Assembly: GCF_964340395.1 (NCBI RefSeq)
Contig: NC_135553.1
Coordinates: 1,114,001 to 1,178,000 of the forward strand
Length of the DNA stretch: 64,000 nt
From: Glandiceps talaboti
Lineage: Eukaryota > Hemichordata > Enteropneusta > Spengelidae
Direction: 5' to 3'
Shown here: positions 37,083-48,943 of the stretch, in pieces
Numbering within the stretch: position 1 is the stretch's first letter
Layout: each line of letters begins with the position of its first letter
Notes under the pieces: model-generated
What the model was told of the DNA's origin: nothing
The model's input: the letters and a program-made list of their open reading frames with translations, nothing else
Database searches by the model: none
Position numbers and translations under genes: made by a program

Positions 37083-38427
37083 ATGCATACAGTGCACATT
37101 TACACACATGTTAGTGCATAAAGTATAAAACAATTCACTCACTTACAATGAAAACAAATGGCAGTATTAAGCCAAATATAGCACACCTAGTTGTTTGAAA
37201 AATTTATGATATGATATTGAAATGTACAAATCCAAATTGTTTTCATATAATTACAAATAGTGACAAATACCATTAGTACAGGACAATCAAATAGATTTTA
37301 TAAATCTTGAAAATGGTGATAAAAAATCATTGCTTGTTACATAAAATTGAGCATTACAGATATGTGCAAAATGTTGCCATGGAAACCAGCTCCATAAAAA
37401 TAGCTTGTATCCATAGTAAAAGTCAGTGTATTGACAAACATTCTTGACATAACAGAGTTCATCTTCCTTAATGTGTTTTGCTCTGAAAAAGGAAAAAAAA
37501 GAGAAACAGATGCATAAAACAATTTCTCAATAATGGTACGACTCTAAAGCACTAAAGTAAAGTGTTCTCTGTATGTATCATAATCATTTATAGCATTCAT
37601 ACCAACCCATAACACCAAAGTAAAGCATTTTCTGTACATGTACCACAATCGTTTATAGCATCCATATCAAGTGTAAAAGTATACTATTTCATTTGCTAAT
37701 TGACCACATTAGAAAGGCCACATACTAGGCTTGTAAATAAACCAATTGAAAAAGTATATGTTTGCACTTGATATGAATGCTATAAACAAGTGTAGAGCAA
37801 GTGAGTTAGTATATTGTTTAGTCCTCATTAGATTTGCAATAACATTTTCATCATGAAATCATGGAAAGACATGTTGACATCTTTAGTTGTGAGTGATTTT
37901 ATACAACAAAGACTAAACACCATCAATGACAGAGAAGGATTTTACTGGTAAACCTAGAGTACAGTCAGGTGATAACCATCCCTCTAGGTAGCACCTGCAA
38001 ACCCCTGTATATACAGAACACATGACGTTGTATGGGAAGATGAAGGATGTATGTTGGTACTAGCAACAGGTCTATTGGAATATAATGTGGTGGCTTTCAT
38101 TGTATTTGGACAGTTTCTCATTCGATGAAAAAGATTCCCAATTCTCATTTTCATAAACTTTACAGAAATCATGGTATAAACTTTTTGAAAATAGTCTTTG
38201 TTAGAACATTAACCAAAATACTCTTAGTAAGAGTTGCCACTGTATGATTTGACTACATATGTCATGTTGTGAGTCAGTTTTTCCAAACAGCCATCTTGTA
38301 TAAATCACTCCCATAGCATTCTCCCAGACTCCTTTGTGGCAGTGGAAGTCGCAGAAGTCTGGGTAACTAAGACTAATGCATACATACCTTCACAAATCCC
38401 AAAGACATAAAATTAACAAGAATTTGG

Positions 38428-38433
38428 TTTATT
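38428..38433 (-). promoter_or_regulatory. Candidate METTL26 polyadenylation signal
   Basis: Minus-strand AATAAA about 20 bases after the METTL26 stop. It is unusually close, so a distal site may be used instead. Confidence 0.3.
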
Positions 38434-38452
38434 TCCATTTCCTTACCTGATT

Positions 38453-41400
38453 TTACCTAATTTTGCGAAATATCAGCATCTTGTTGTTTGCTGGCACGTC
38501 ATGCTACAATCAATAACAGAAACATTATAAATATGACGCACCTCATTAGTATGGAATTCAATTAAGTTACAGTACTTTTGTCAATGTAAAACCTATATGT
38601 GATTCCATACTTAACTGGTGCCATATCATGACCCCCCTCCCCTCCCCTCCTCTATCCCCACCCCACCCTCAAGTTCCTCAGTCTCTGTATTCTAAAACCT
38701 TGTTGGCAAAACCACTGCATTCAACCAGCCAACAAGCAATCACATAGCATCAACATAGAGATAAAATATCAACTTTGATACTTTTTGTGCTACACATACA
38801 AGTCAATAGATTGTGTCTGCGTTCTATTTGATTGCTACAATATATCAATTATCTTTAATTCTCTTTCTACCAGGGGGTATTTGTTTGTACACAAAAAATG
38901 ACAAGTTGGGAAAAACAGCATTTTAATATCCATGTCTACATACTTCTAACAAAGTGCAAGTTCATAAGATACTAGCTATATCAATCTTACAAACCCCAGA
39001 CTAACTAGACTGTAAAAATTCAGTTGTCAGTGCCACTTTGTACAGGCTACTGTACAAAATTTTAAAAATTTCTATTTGAAAAATGTAACATATTGTACCA
39101 AGGAAATTATAACATCAACATTTTCAACATGGACACTTTTAGAGTTACTACACTGAAAACCGACAGATAATTTATATGAGAACAGACTTTGGAATACATG
39201 AATAAAGAAACATTTTGTTAAAACTGGAATCCAATGGAAGCTGTGAGAATGAGATTGCCTACCATGGCTTCAAGTTTCATTCCATTGTCTTCTGCTAAGT
39301 CTGAGATGTAATCTACATCACGAAGGCCCCACTCTGGATCTCTGTAAGTAGAAATATATTCAATAATTCAAAGACTGAAGATGAAATAACTGACATACAA
39401 ATAAAAACATTTGTTCACTTACTCTGGAATCATATTGAGAACTCAAACAGGTGATTATTTTACGTTGCATATAGAATGCTCTGATTTCAGAAATACTACA
39501 TGAGAATGTCTTCATCTATATAGTCTTCAGAAACTATCTGACACAGCCTGTGTGTTGGTACAGCAAACTAATTTTATAAGTACATGTATCTGATCTTTGG
39601 TCTTTGATCTACACTAAACCACACAAGCAAACTCTAGTTGAAGTCTGCATCATAGATTTACAGGAATATCCTAACAAAGGTGGAAATAGTGAGGTCAGGA
39701 GAACTATGTATTACATTTCACATTTGGGAACTTGCAAATCTGCCATTTTGAATGTTGCATTGTGGGATATATGGTATTGTTCAATTGATAAATATGAATC
39801 AGTCTCTGTTGTAAACAATCTGAGATATCGTTTGTAACCATGAATCTAGTCTTGGCTACCTGGACCCTTGTGGTAGTATTCTCCTTCTAATGACCCTAGG
39901 TGAGTATCAGATATGTTTCCCTTTAGTCAGCACATTATAGTACAGACATAATACATGTACTCTCATGATGCAGAACAGAGAGATGTGGAGGCAACTCGTC
40001 AATGGTATCTGGGATGCCCCGACCTGATGATGATGATGAATACATGTACTTCTATTTCAATAATTTTAACCATACATACCTGAGTTTGAGTTGTTTATCA
40101 AATTGTACATTACTTTCAGGTGAAATAACACCATGAATCATATAGGGCTACAAAAAAAACAGAAGGAAAAAAAATGTTTTGCAATCGATGACAGACATCA
40201 ATATTTGACAACTACTAATATTTGCACAAAAATCACACTGGCTGTATTTTGGAAGGTTGAGTTTTAGTTATTCAGTTACTAGTATTTGCACAGAAATCAC
40301 ATTGGCTGTATTTTGGAAAGTTGAGTTTTAGTTATTCAATTACTAGTATTTGCACAAAAAACACACTAGCTGTATTTTGGAAGGTTGAGTTTTAGTTATT
40401 CAATTACTAGTATTTGCACAGAAATCACATTGGCTGTATTTTGGAAAGTTGAGTTTTAGTTATTCAATTACTAGTATTTGCACAAAAATCACACTTGCTG
40501 TATTTTGGAAGGTTGAGTTTTAGTTATTCAGTTACTAGTATTTGCACAAAAATCACACTGGCTGTATTTTGGAAGGTTGAGTTTTAGTTATTCAATTACT
40601 AGTATTTGCACAAAAATCACATTGGCTGTATTTTGGAAGGTTGAGTTTTAGTTATTCAGTTACTAATATTTGCACAGAAATCACACTGGCTGTATTTTGG
40701 AAGGTTGAGTTTTAGTTATTCAGTTACTAGTATTTGCACAAAAATCACACTGGCTGTATTTTGGAAGGTTGAGTTTTAGTTATTCAGTTACTAGTATTTG
40801 CACAGAAATCACATTGGCTGTATTTTGGAAGGTTGAGTTTTAGTTATTCAGTTACTAGTATTTGCACAAAAATCACACTGGCTGTATTTTGGAAGGTTGA
40901 GTTTTAGTTACCTCACTGGTGAATGCAAAGTTGAGGTCCTTCAATCAGTATGATTATAAAGTACATGTGTCAAATTTCTGATAAAATTCATAACTTTCAA
41001 TTCACTATGAAATACTCAGACAAGGCATAGAGTTTAATTCTTACTCCATATGTGACTAACACACCATTCATTTTGAGCACAGCTCCAGCTCCTTGCAATA
41101 ATCCCTGCAATTGTTGGAGAGAGAAAATGACTGTCAATACTGTACTTGGCTTTTGAACTGCTTGCCATGACATACACTTATTACAAAAGTCACCTTTTCA
41201 GTTTCTTGCCATGACATACATCTATTACAGATGTCATCTTGCTGTCCCAAGCAGATAAAAATGTTTAACATTTACAAAAACCCTTTTATGAGGGGTGCTT
41301 ATATGAATGAAATCCATCAAATCTGTAGACCCTTCCATCAGCCCTGTTTAAAACCCCAAAATTCGATACCATAGCAACCTGTACCAAAATTCAAATACAT

Positions 41401-42511
41401 AAGTTTTGCCATTTTCAAATTGGAAAATCACTAGTGTTCAGAATGTTTTTGTCATTTGATGAAACATTTTCGTGCTTCTCTCTGCTCTTTGTATGCAACT
41501 GGTTGACAGCAGTGGTCTGGGTCTTAAAACTATACCTTGGCAAATATGTCAGGTGGGACTGGGGGGGGGGGGTACTCCCACCTATTGGGTATACGTATAC
41601 ATGCCACCCTTTGGGGTATGGTTTTTCGCTCTTTGGTCTAACATGGGTACTGTCTTTTGAGAGCTAATGAGTCTAAAATGGGGTCTACATTTCACAATTT
41701 TTTATTTTGTTAGGTCTAAAATGGGGTCCTGGAAGGATCTCCTTAATAAATTCTCGAGTTCAGGATTTTCCCCTGCTAATTCACTGGTTAAGATAGCATG
41801 CACACCCCCTGAAACGCTTGGTTCTAGATATCGCCCCATGATGCATTGTTACGTTAACTGCGCATGCGCAAAAGTTGAACGGTCTAAAACAGGGTATTGG
41901 TTTTTGGTCAAAATTGGTCTAAAATGGAGTCTGGGGTTGACAGCATTGACAGCACACACCCCTACCAGATCTGGCCAGGGACTGGGTATCTCTAATGGGG
42001 ATAATCCATACTAGTAAAAGGTGTTGAAATAAAATTAATTAATATTCATAAACCACAAACGCAATTCAAGTCACCAAAGAGTCCTACTGGTAACTTGCAT
42101 TCATGGTCTGGGCAAAGTTAATCATCATGATGACCTTTGAACTTTTGGCAACCTTACCTGAGTGACAGATAATGATGAAATATGTATAACATTTATACAA
42201 ATGACGAGATCACATGACTGTGGTATGAGATGTGGACTCCATTGATTGACTGGTTTTGATGCATCTACATAAATTGGCTGTAGGACATTCTTTGGTTGGT
42301 AAAACTGAAGATAACAGTTAATGCTATTTATAAAAAAAGAAGAAAAATGGAATTAATTGAAAAATGAACATTTGGAAAGTGGGAATTTTATGTGATGTAA
42401 ATTTAGCAAATAATAAGTTTTTGTTGTTTAATTTGTTTCTTTTTCTTTGTCTAAATAAATTCTGGTTAGATGACAAAATGGGCATGTATAGGCTGATGGC
42501 ATGCATGTCAA

Positions 42512-42569
<58 letters not shown>

Positions 42570-45500
42570 TTTGTTCGTTTAAGCTTGGCTTGTATGTAAG
42601 GTGCCAATTTGTCATACTTGAGACATGAAAGAAGAAAGATGGAGGATGTTTGTTACCTGGCAACGGATGGTTCATCAATATCACTAGGTAACCATGTTAT
42701 GTTAGGAAATCTAGATGCAAAGTGGATAATATGTTGTCCTGTTCCTGATCCTACTTCCAGAGCAAATCCTGACCTTACTGGATTAAGATATTGCAGAAGA
42801 ACTTGGGCAATTACTTCTTTGTTTCTCTCAGCTGATGGTGCTTTTAACATCGTAGGGTGTATGTTCTTCTGTACATGAGGAAGAAAAATAAATGTAGCAT
42901 AAATTATATGATGTTATCTTGAAATTTGTGTCAAAATTACAAAGATAAATTTTAAGTTTAGAATACTGACGTCAATACCAAATGAGCGATACATACCTAT
43001 AAGTTACCTATAACACACTTTTCATTATATATACATAAGACATATTTAGCAAATGTTCTTTTTTTTCACCATTACTTTTTTGGAGTGTCTGGTACCACCA
43101 TGGTGGCAGTTCTGTTCCTCACTGGAATGGCTATTGACACCAATGAATGACACTGGCAGTCTCTATCTCCCCCTTCCATCGTCACTATAAATGTGTAACC
43201 TTCATACATCTTGTCCCATTTCATGTCACTCCTGTGTAGTTGTGAATCCACAGTCATGACATGTACACTGCACACCACTCTCTCGTGTGCAGTGTAATGA
43301 TGGTGTACTCACTCAGTGATGCATGTAAAAGTCCCGGTCCTACTAATTACTGCCCGGGACTGCCCGGGAGATACAAGAAGTGCCCGGGAGCAAACTGGTG
43401 GCCAAATGGCACTCAAAAGTCGATATTTATGTGCATTGGCCCACTTCGAATATATATTGACCAAAGTTTAGTGGATTCAAGCCCCCGATTGCTGCTTTTC
43501 CAGTCTTAAATTTTCTAACGTGTTACAGACATTGCATATGGGGGCGGGCCTTATGGCTACCGCATATATTACTGCCCGGGACACATCTGGCCTGCCCGGG
43601 CCAAATTTAGACGTCTAAGGGACCGGTCAGTTTCTCCAGCCTGGGGGGGGGCAGCGGATTCTTAAATCGGGCCGACAAAAAGTCACTGACCCCCCCTATC
43701 TGTAAAACCCAAAACAGGCTGACCCCCCCTATCACTTAATTCTAAAACATGACCCCCCCCCCCCCATATATGATATTCGCATGAGTGACAGGTATTTTTT
43801 GATCGTGACTCAGTGTGGACTGCTTGACTGTCTTGCATCTACTTTATAAGATCCCGGGTTAGCACTATTATAATTATAATTATTGACTACACAGGGTAAA
43901 TATATTTGAAAAGGAGTTTAATAGCATCTTGACAGTGAAAGGTAGGGGGAAAGCTTGAGAAGGGAATATATACAGCTGTCATGGGGGGTCCTAGGGGGTC
44001 TCCCCCTAGAAGCCCAGGAGGTTTATAACTTTGAAAAGTCAATTTTGAGACTATTCAGACATTTTTAGAAAATCATTTCCAAGCTTTACAAGACAGCACC
44101 AACATGTAAAAAGCAACTACATAAGGTTGAAATATTTTTGAACTATAGTTTGATAGGATCTTGATAGTAATAGGTAGGGGGGAGATCTTGAGACTGGGAT
44201 GTGTACACCTCATGGGGGGGGGGGGGGGGGGTCCTAGGGGGTCTCCCCCTAGAAGCCCTGGAGGTTTTTTCCCTGAAAAGTCAATTTTGAGACTATTCAG
44301 ACCCTTTCAGACAATAATTTCCAAGCCTTACAAGACAACACCAACATGTAAAAACAACTATATAGGGTTGAAATACTTTTGAAATATACTTTGATAGCAT
44401 CTTGACAGTAAGAGGGGAAGAGCTTGAGACTGGGATATGTCCACCTCATGCGGGGGGTCTGAGGGGGTCTCCCTCTAGAAGCCCTGGAGGATTTTTAGTC
44501 TTATAGCCAATCCAATATTTACGCTATTTAGACCCTTCAAGCAATAACTTAATCCATGCTTTACAAGACAGCAAGTATCAGAAACTATTCTTTATAACTT
44601 ACACTAAGGGTTGAAATATGTTCTTAAAAAGTTAAATGGCATCATTATATACATGTAGTAAAGGTCAGCACATCTACTAGTAGTATCATTGGTAGGGGAG
44701 ATTTGGAGATTAAGGCAATTTTAGACTATCTTGGCAAACATTTCACATCTTGAATAGACAATATCATCTCAAATTAGAATAGGGTGAAAATATTTAAGAA
44801 AAGTTTAATACCATTATGACAGTAAAAAGGTTGTTGGTGCATCTGATTGTTGGTTGAATGCATGAGTGACCTCTGGGGGTGAGGAAGTCCTTGGGGTTTT
44901 CCCCCTGGCAGATATGGAGTTTTTTGCTTGAGATACTAAGGCAATGTTTAGGTTATTCATAACCTTTGAGGTAATATTTCCAAGCTTCGAAAAGATAACG
45001 TAAATGTATGTTTTAAATGAGTTTCCTATATCACATACAATAGACATGTAAACATTAGTATAGGGGCATTGATATATGTATAATAAAGTCACCGGTATGT
45101 TAGAGAACTTTAGGTGGTCATACCTACTGTATAATAGAAACTGGAATCTGATGAGATGTGGTGATTTGTAGTGTCAATAACATGACGAGTAGAACAATTT
45201 AGATTAACTTCATTTATAAACTGTCTATGAAAATTGCCATTACGAAACCTTCAAGTTCAATTTTGCCCCAAACTGCAATATAAGTGAAGCATTGATTGTG
45301 AAACAGCCAAGCATTTACATGACATGTTCTATAACTAGTGGGGTAGCTAGGTAATAGATGTATATGTATATGTATATGTATAGTTATGTTTGAACTAATA
45401 AGTAATATTAAAGAATTCATGTAAGAAACAGGGACAAGAACAAATATTGACATGGACCACATTTCAGACAAGGCTATATGCCATTGTAGAAAGGATTTTT

Positions 45501-45806
45501 TTCTTCCATCACAATTTAAAACACAATGACCCCCCCCCCCCCCATTCCACAATTTTCAAAACAGCATGACCCCCCTACTGCCAATTTCAAAAACAGGGTG
45601 ACCCCCCCTACCAATCCACCGCCCCCCCCCCCCCGGCCGAAGAAACTGACCGGTCCCTAATCGATATCAAAAGTTGATTCGTAAATAAACCAGAATGTCA
45701 CGAACCCTATCTAACCTAAGTTATGATCATTCAAGTCTTCTTTTATCGTTTTTCAGGCTAAAAACCGTTCGTTTACCTCGATCTCTGTACAGTCCATCCG
45801 CGCCAT
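38453..45806 (-). CDS. METTL26: METTL26 (C16orf13 / DUF938) methyltransferase-like protein
   Basis: Seven minus-strand exons: 45777-45806, 42657-42868, 42158-42323, 41045-41104, 40080-40147, 39263-39341, 38453-38503. Introns are GT-AG and phases agree, giving 221 aa. A second in-frame ATG at 42848-42850 would give 205 aa, almost the length of human METTL26 (204 aa), so the true start is open. Landmarks: APSAERNKEVI, SAM-binding loop LEVGSGTGQHIIHFA, WLPSDIDEPS, then CDLVICINVIHIS (post-II/IV strand), VLVTYG PYMIHG.ISPESN, RDPEWGLRDV, and the end DVPANNKMLIFRKIR. These match the human protein in order. The family has a Rossmann-type SAM fold. The substrate is unknown. It is head to head with MCRIP as in human. 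The exon 1 start sits in a YY1-like CAAGATGGCG word. Confidence 0.92.
38504..39262. other. METTL26 last intron
   Basis: About 760 bases with a CT/C-rich patch near 38630-38670. No exon was seen. Confidence 0.55.
39342..40079. other. METTL26 intron between exons 5 and 6 (minus-strand order)
   Basis: About 740 bases. One open frame (39604-39837) is present, but its residues match nothing I know and it has no splice context. Confidence 0.5.
40208..40915. repeat. 64-bp minisatellite, eleven copies, in METTL26 intron
   Basis: The unit TGGCTGTATTTTGGAAGGTT, GAGTTTTAGTTATTCAGTTA, CTAGTATTTGCACAAAAATC has a 64-base period (TGG at 40239 and 40303). It fills most of the intron between exons 4 and 5. 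Copies are 93-100% alike by eye. Confidence 0.97.
41105..42157. other. METTL26 intron with a probable interspersed repeat
   Basis: About 1.05 kb. Between about 41540 and 42005 the base composition changes. There is a G run with GGTACTCCCACC, four copies of GTCTAAAATGGG-like words, and a right side CACACACCCCTACCAGAT. This looks like a dispersed repeat of unknown type. The rest is ordinary intron. Confidence 0.4.
42324..42656. other. METTL26 intron with GT microsatellite
   Basis: About 330 bases, mostly a GT microsatellite (42510-42568). Confidence 0.8.
42510..42568. repeat. (GT)n microsatellite
   Basis: About 28 GT units with one interruption. Confidence 0.95.
42869..43618. other. METTL26 first intron, right part
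   Basis: About 750 bases left of the inserted 2-kb element. GTGTGCAGTGTA and its near-complement lie around 43262-43300. GCCCGGGA words recur five or more times between 43350 and 43600. No exon was recognised. Confidence 0.45.
43619..45657. mobile_element. 2.04-kb non-autonomous DNA transposon, PIF/Harbinger-like
   Basis: The left end GGGACCGGTCAGTTTCT is the exact 17-bp complement of the right end, and similarity goes on through CCAGCC/TCGGCC and a G run. TAA flanks both ends (43616-43618 and 45658-45660). Ends starting with G and a 3-bp TWA duplication are typical of PIF/Harbinger elements. Subterminal words AAAACA..(C/G)TGACCCCCCCTA occur three times near each end but in the same direction. 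Inside is a tandem array (43890-44640). There is no transposase frame. It sits in METTL26 intron 1. Confidence 0.82.
43890..44640. repeat. Tandem repeat of about 230-240 bp inside the transposon
   Basis: Three copies marked by GGGGGTCTCCCCCTAGAAGC (around 44008, 44251 and 44477), GATAGCATCTTGACAGTA and CAAGACA.CACCAACATGTA. A weak fourth trace lies near 44880. Confidence 0.85.
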
Positions 45807-46419
45807 CTTGTTTCCTGGAATATACCATTCTGTACAAGGGGTGCTTAGCCTTAGTAATGGCCTTAAATTGCCCACGTAACCGTGACGCCCGTGTGAGAGA
45901 AATTTACACGGAAATTATTGTCACGCGATAACATATCATACATGTGACTGAATGTATCAATATACTAATAAATTATTAAAAATCATATCATATCAATGTT
46001 GTTGAATACGATATGTATTCAAGACACAATACTTGCTCTTGTCACACAGGATAACCAGGCGTGCCAGAGGCAGAGAGGTAGTACAATTTTTGTCAATACA
46101 AGTAGGCCGACACGTAGGCCTGTATGTTCTGCATCTTTAATAATAACAGTTAACTGCGATACAAGTTAACATTGTTTTCACACATTTTCCTACATTCAGT
46201 CAAATCATACGTTATTTTCTCCTTTGATCATGCATGTTAATATCTAGACTTTATTACAGGTTTATCTACTCTCTCCTCAAGGATGCTGACCTCTACAGTT
46301 ATTTTCATTTGGAAATGGTTATCCTCATCGAAATTTTACCAAGATTACCCCCCCCCCCCCCCATATTTCCATATCCATATATTCAACCTTAGTCATGTTG
46401 ACTATTAAAAACTGGCGTT

Positions 46420-47060
46420 AACGTTGTTTCCTTAGATTAGGGGGTACATATATCGACAGCCCGGAGAAAGTCGAGCCACTTTAACACAATTAAAAAGCAA
46501 GACATATACAGCATTGATACTGACAAAGACATAGCTACAAAATTGTTCAATTTCAAAAACTAAAAACTCAGTTATTTTTAAGGCCCAAGAATTGCCATTG
46601 CCGTCACCCATACCAACCGGCGCTAAGTAGTGGTGTTCCTAAGGTAGGAACATATATCGAGTGCCCGGGGAAAATTGCGCCTCAATAACATCATTAAAAC
46701 TATATAGATATACAGTATAGATACTTACAAGGGAATAGCTACAACATTGTATAATTTCAAGAAGTTAAAACTGACATTTTGGGCCCGACAATTGCCGTCG
46801 TCGTCACCCATACCAACCGGCGCTAAGTAATGGCGTTCCCTAGGATGGGGAGGGGGGCATATATCGAGTCCCCGGGGAAAATCGCGGAAGGGTAATACAT
46901 TTAAAAGTATATAAATATATAGTATAGATACTTAGAAGGGCATTGCTACAAAATTGTATAATTTCAAGAAGTACAAACAGTCATTTTGGGCAGAACAATT
47001 GCCGTTGCACCCATGCCAACCGGCGCTAAGTAATGGCGTTCCCTAAGATGGGGGAGGGGG
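46420..47060. repeat. Tandem repeat of about 200 bp, three copies
   Basis: ACCCATACCAACCGGCGCTA followed by AGTA.TGG.GTTCCCTA recurs near 46611, 46811 and 47012. Each unit also holds CATATATCGAG..CCCGGGGAAA and ATAGCTACAAAATTGT. The array begins about 600 bp from the METTL26 start. Confidence 0.9.
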
Positions 47061-47177
47061 ACATACAGACGGTGCACGAGTCTATATTACTGACTTGACT
47101 CTAAACACCAGGTAGGAGGGACAATTGTCAGAATCGAGTCCCGGATTACTCCGTATGCAAGCAGGACTATGTATGAT

Positions 47178-47180
47178 GCA

Positions 47181-47211
<31 letters not shown>
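47178..47211. repeat. (GAT)n microsatellite
   Basis: About eleven GAT units. Confidence 0.93.
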
Positions 47212-47420
47212 TGTTGCAACAATGCACTGCGTCTACCAGATCAATATAATTCAACTGGTGGTGGTATAGTACATGTTTTGTTAAAGATATACAAGTATTC
47301 TGTATCTTGTATATGACAGTTATTTCGACAACTAATATATCTGATGACAAAGACAACATACCTGATAAGTACTAATCAATCGATCAATTTTGCTAAAACG
47401 CCTGTCGCCATTTTGAAGTA

Positions 47421-47434
47421 TGCCCTCTACAGCG
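47421..47434 (-). promoter_or_regulatory. CTCF-like core
   Basis: On the minus strand the word GTCGCTGTAGAGGGCA matches the CTCF core pattern (CNSYAGRKGGCR). It lies between the divergent METTL26 and MCRIP genes. This is motif resemblance only. Confidence 0.25.
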
Positions 47435-47484
47435 ACAAATTTTTCTCTTTTGTCTTTTCCCCCGACTCGGACATGCACAAGCCG

Positions 47485-47549
47485 CTTAGAAGTTAGAGGC
47501 GTTTTGGTTTATCATGTACTTTTCGATTTTCTCTTCTCTAACTTCTAAG
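47485..47549. repeat. 14-bp perfect inverted repeat with 37-base loop
   Basis: CTTAGAAGTTAGAG (47485-47498) and CTCTAACTTCTAAG (47536-47549). The stem ends abruptly on both sides, which is short for a microRNA precursor. Confidence 0.7.
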
Positions 47550-47964
47550 TTATGTATTCACATGAGAGTGTATTCTTACTTTACTGGTTATTATGTTTTC
47601 TCCATTTGTAAGTGTAAGCATAGTATGTTTACCATACTGTATTTTTCATTACAAAGAGGTTGAATGTACATTTTGTATATTCTTCGCAGCGGCATTACTC
47701 GTATTTGCATGTATTGTACATGTATGTAGCATGTGTAGGTACGGTTACGAAAAAGCGAAGTCGCTTGTTCCTGAACTGCATTAGGATGTTGCTTTTCAAA
47801 TGGTATATTCTATCCTCTCGCTATCCAAATATAAACTTTAGAAAATTTCAGGTAAAGGTAAAAGGCGATAAAAAGCAAATGCAACCATTTCTTTTATTTT
47901 GTGATGTAAAATTCGATTTTTAATAAAAAAATAATTCAACGATTTACCGAAAAAGCCAAAATCG

Positions 47965-48189
47965 ATGGAGGCCGACGCGTTGATCCACGGTGTTCCAGTT
48001 TGCGCGAGCAAGTTTTGGTTCACACCAACATTAACAGAACATAAATGTGTTCGAAGTATTCATTCGTTATTATGTGCAGATCAAGACGTTGGTTATCCGA
48101 ATTACGTCATGTCTGAGCCCAAGAGGAGAGATTATTTTGTCAATATCGATAATTACAAACTATTAAGAGGCAGGACTGGTACGTTATAA
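47965..48189 (+). CDS. Uncertain small open frame, 74 aa
   Basis: It begins with ATGGAGGCCGACGCG in a CpG-richer patch. The predicted protein has FWFTPTLTEHKC, and a similar LWFTPSLTKNR is encoded near 54436-54471, with related DNA. The two copies suggest a dispersed repeat more than a gene. I recognise no family. Confidence 0.15.
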   Translation: MEADALIHGVPVCASKFWFTPTLTEHKCVRSIHSLLCADQDVGYPNYVMSEPKRRDYFVNIDNYKLLRGRTGTL

Positions 48190-48820
48190 TTATTTCATCT
48201 TGGACAGTCAGGAATTTCCCAAAACTGAGCTCTATATAACAGTTTGTTAACCCCATGCCGAGTCAGAGTTTTTGAAACTTTCCGAGTTGAAGTGAGTTTT
48301 GTTTAGAGCATTACATCGATTTCGATTTCATATAACTGTATTAACCCTTTTTACTCGGCTCGGTAATATGCTAAACGCGCATGCGTTATAACAGGCCTGT
48401 TTGTAATACCCCCAACGTCGTACAAGATTTCGCGCCTTTAAAGACATTGCTGAGGGGCCAGCTATCAGATATGAGTAAGCTAGGGAACCATACACCCATT
48501 CTGTTATAGTATGTACGTTTGACCGTGTTTGAAAACCGTGATTTTTACATGAATTTTGGGCACAATTTGTACGAGTTTTTAAAAATGGCGAGAACGCGAC
48601 CATTACGCACAGATCCGCAGCAGGATGGGGAAGTTTCTAGGCTATTTTTGATGTTTTTGTTGTTGAAAATCAGTGTTCAAGACGTCAGAACTGTGTATAG
48701 GCACACATGGGATCAAGGTCCGCCATATTGGAGATTGTAGTGTCAACAAATCGAACCTCAGTCGTAAAATGGCCAGTGTCGTGTCATCGAAGAAGTGTAA
48801 GGTCAGCTAATCGTAATACT

Positions 48821-48943
48821 ACGATGTCAAAATGGCGACGCTCCGAAATTATGATAGGCATTGCTGTATTTATGATCGTCAGCGTGGGCATGGTATCGAT
48901 AAACACTGTGGTGTACGGCAATCAAACAAACTGTTCGTTGTAA
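48821..48943 (+). CDS. Uncertain micropeptide frame with a membrane segment
   Basis: From ATGTCAAAATGGCGACG, about 40 codons encode a short basic start (MSKWRRSE) followed by about 18 hydrophobic residues (IMIGIAVFMIVSVGMVSI) and an NQT sequon, then TAA. That layout fits a small single-pass protein, but there is no homology that I can name and no other support. Confidence 0.15.
   Translation, partial: TMSKWRRSEIMIGIAVFMIVSVGMVSINTVVYGNQTNCSL

Larger units (their letters stand above)
35026..38452. other. Intergenic region between WSCD-like gene and METTL26
   Basis: About 3.4 kb. The left part is the WSCD-like promoter region. The middle (35887-37050) is dominated by microsatellites and a palindromic transposon. 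The right part (37050-38450) is AT-rich with no recognised gene and may include the METTL26 3' UTR. Confidence 0.55.

Noticed and set aside
43619-45657. LTR or other virus-derived element
   Set aside because: The ends are inverted, not direct, the duplication is TAA, and no polymerase, integrase or capsid frame is present.
47485-47549. Candidate microRNA hairpin
   Set aside because: A 14-bp stem with a 37-base loop is too short and too abrupt for a precursor.
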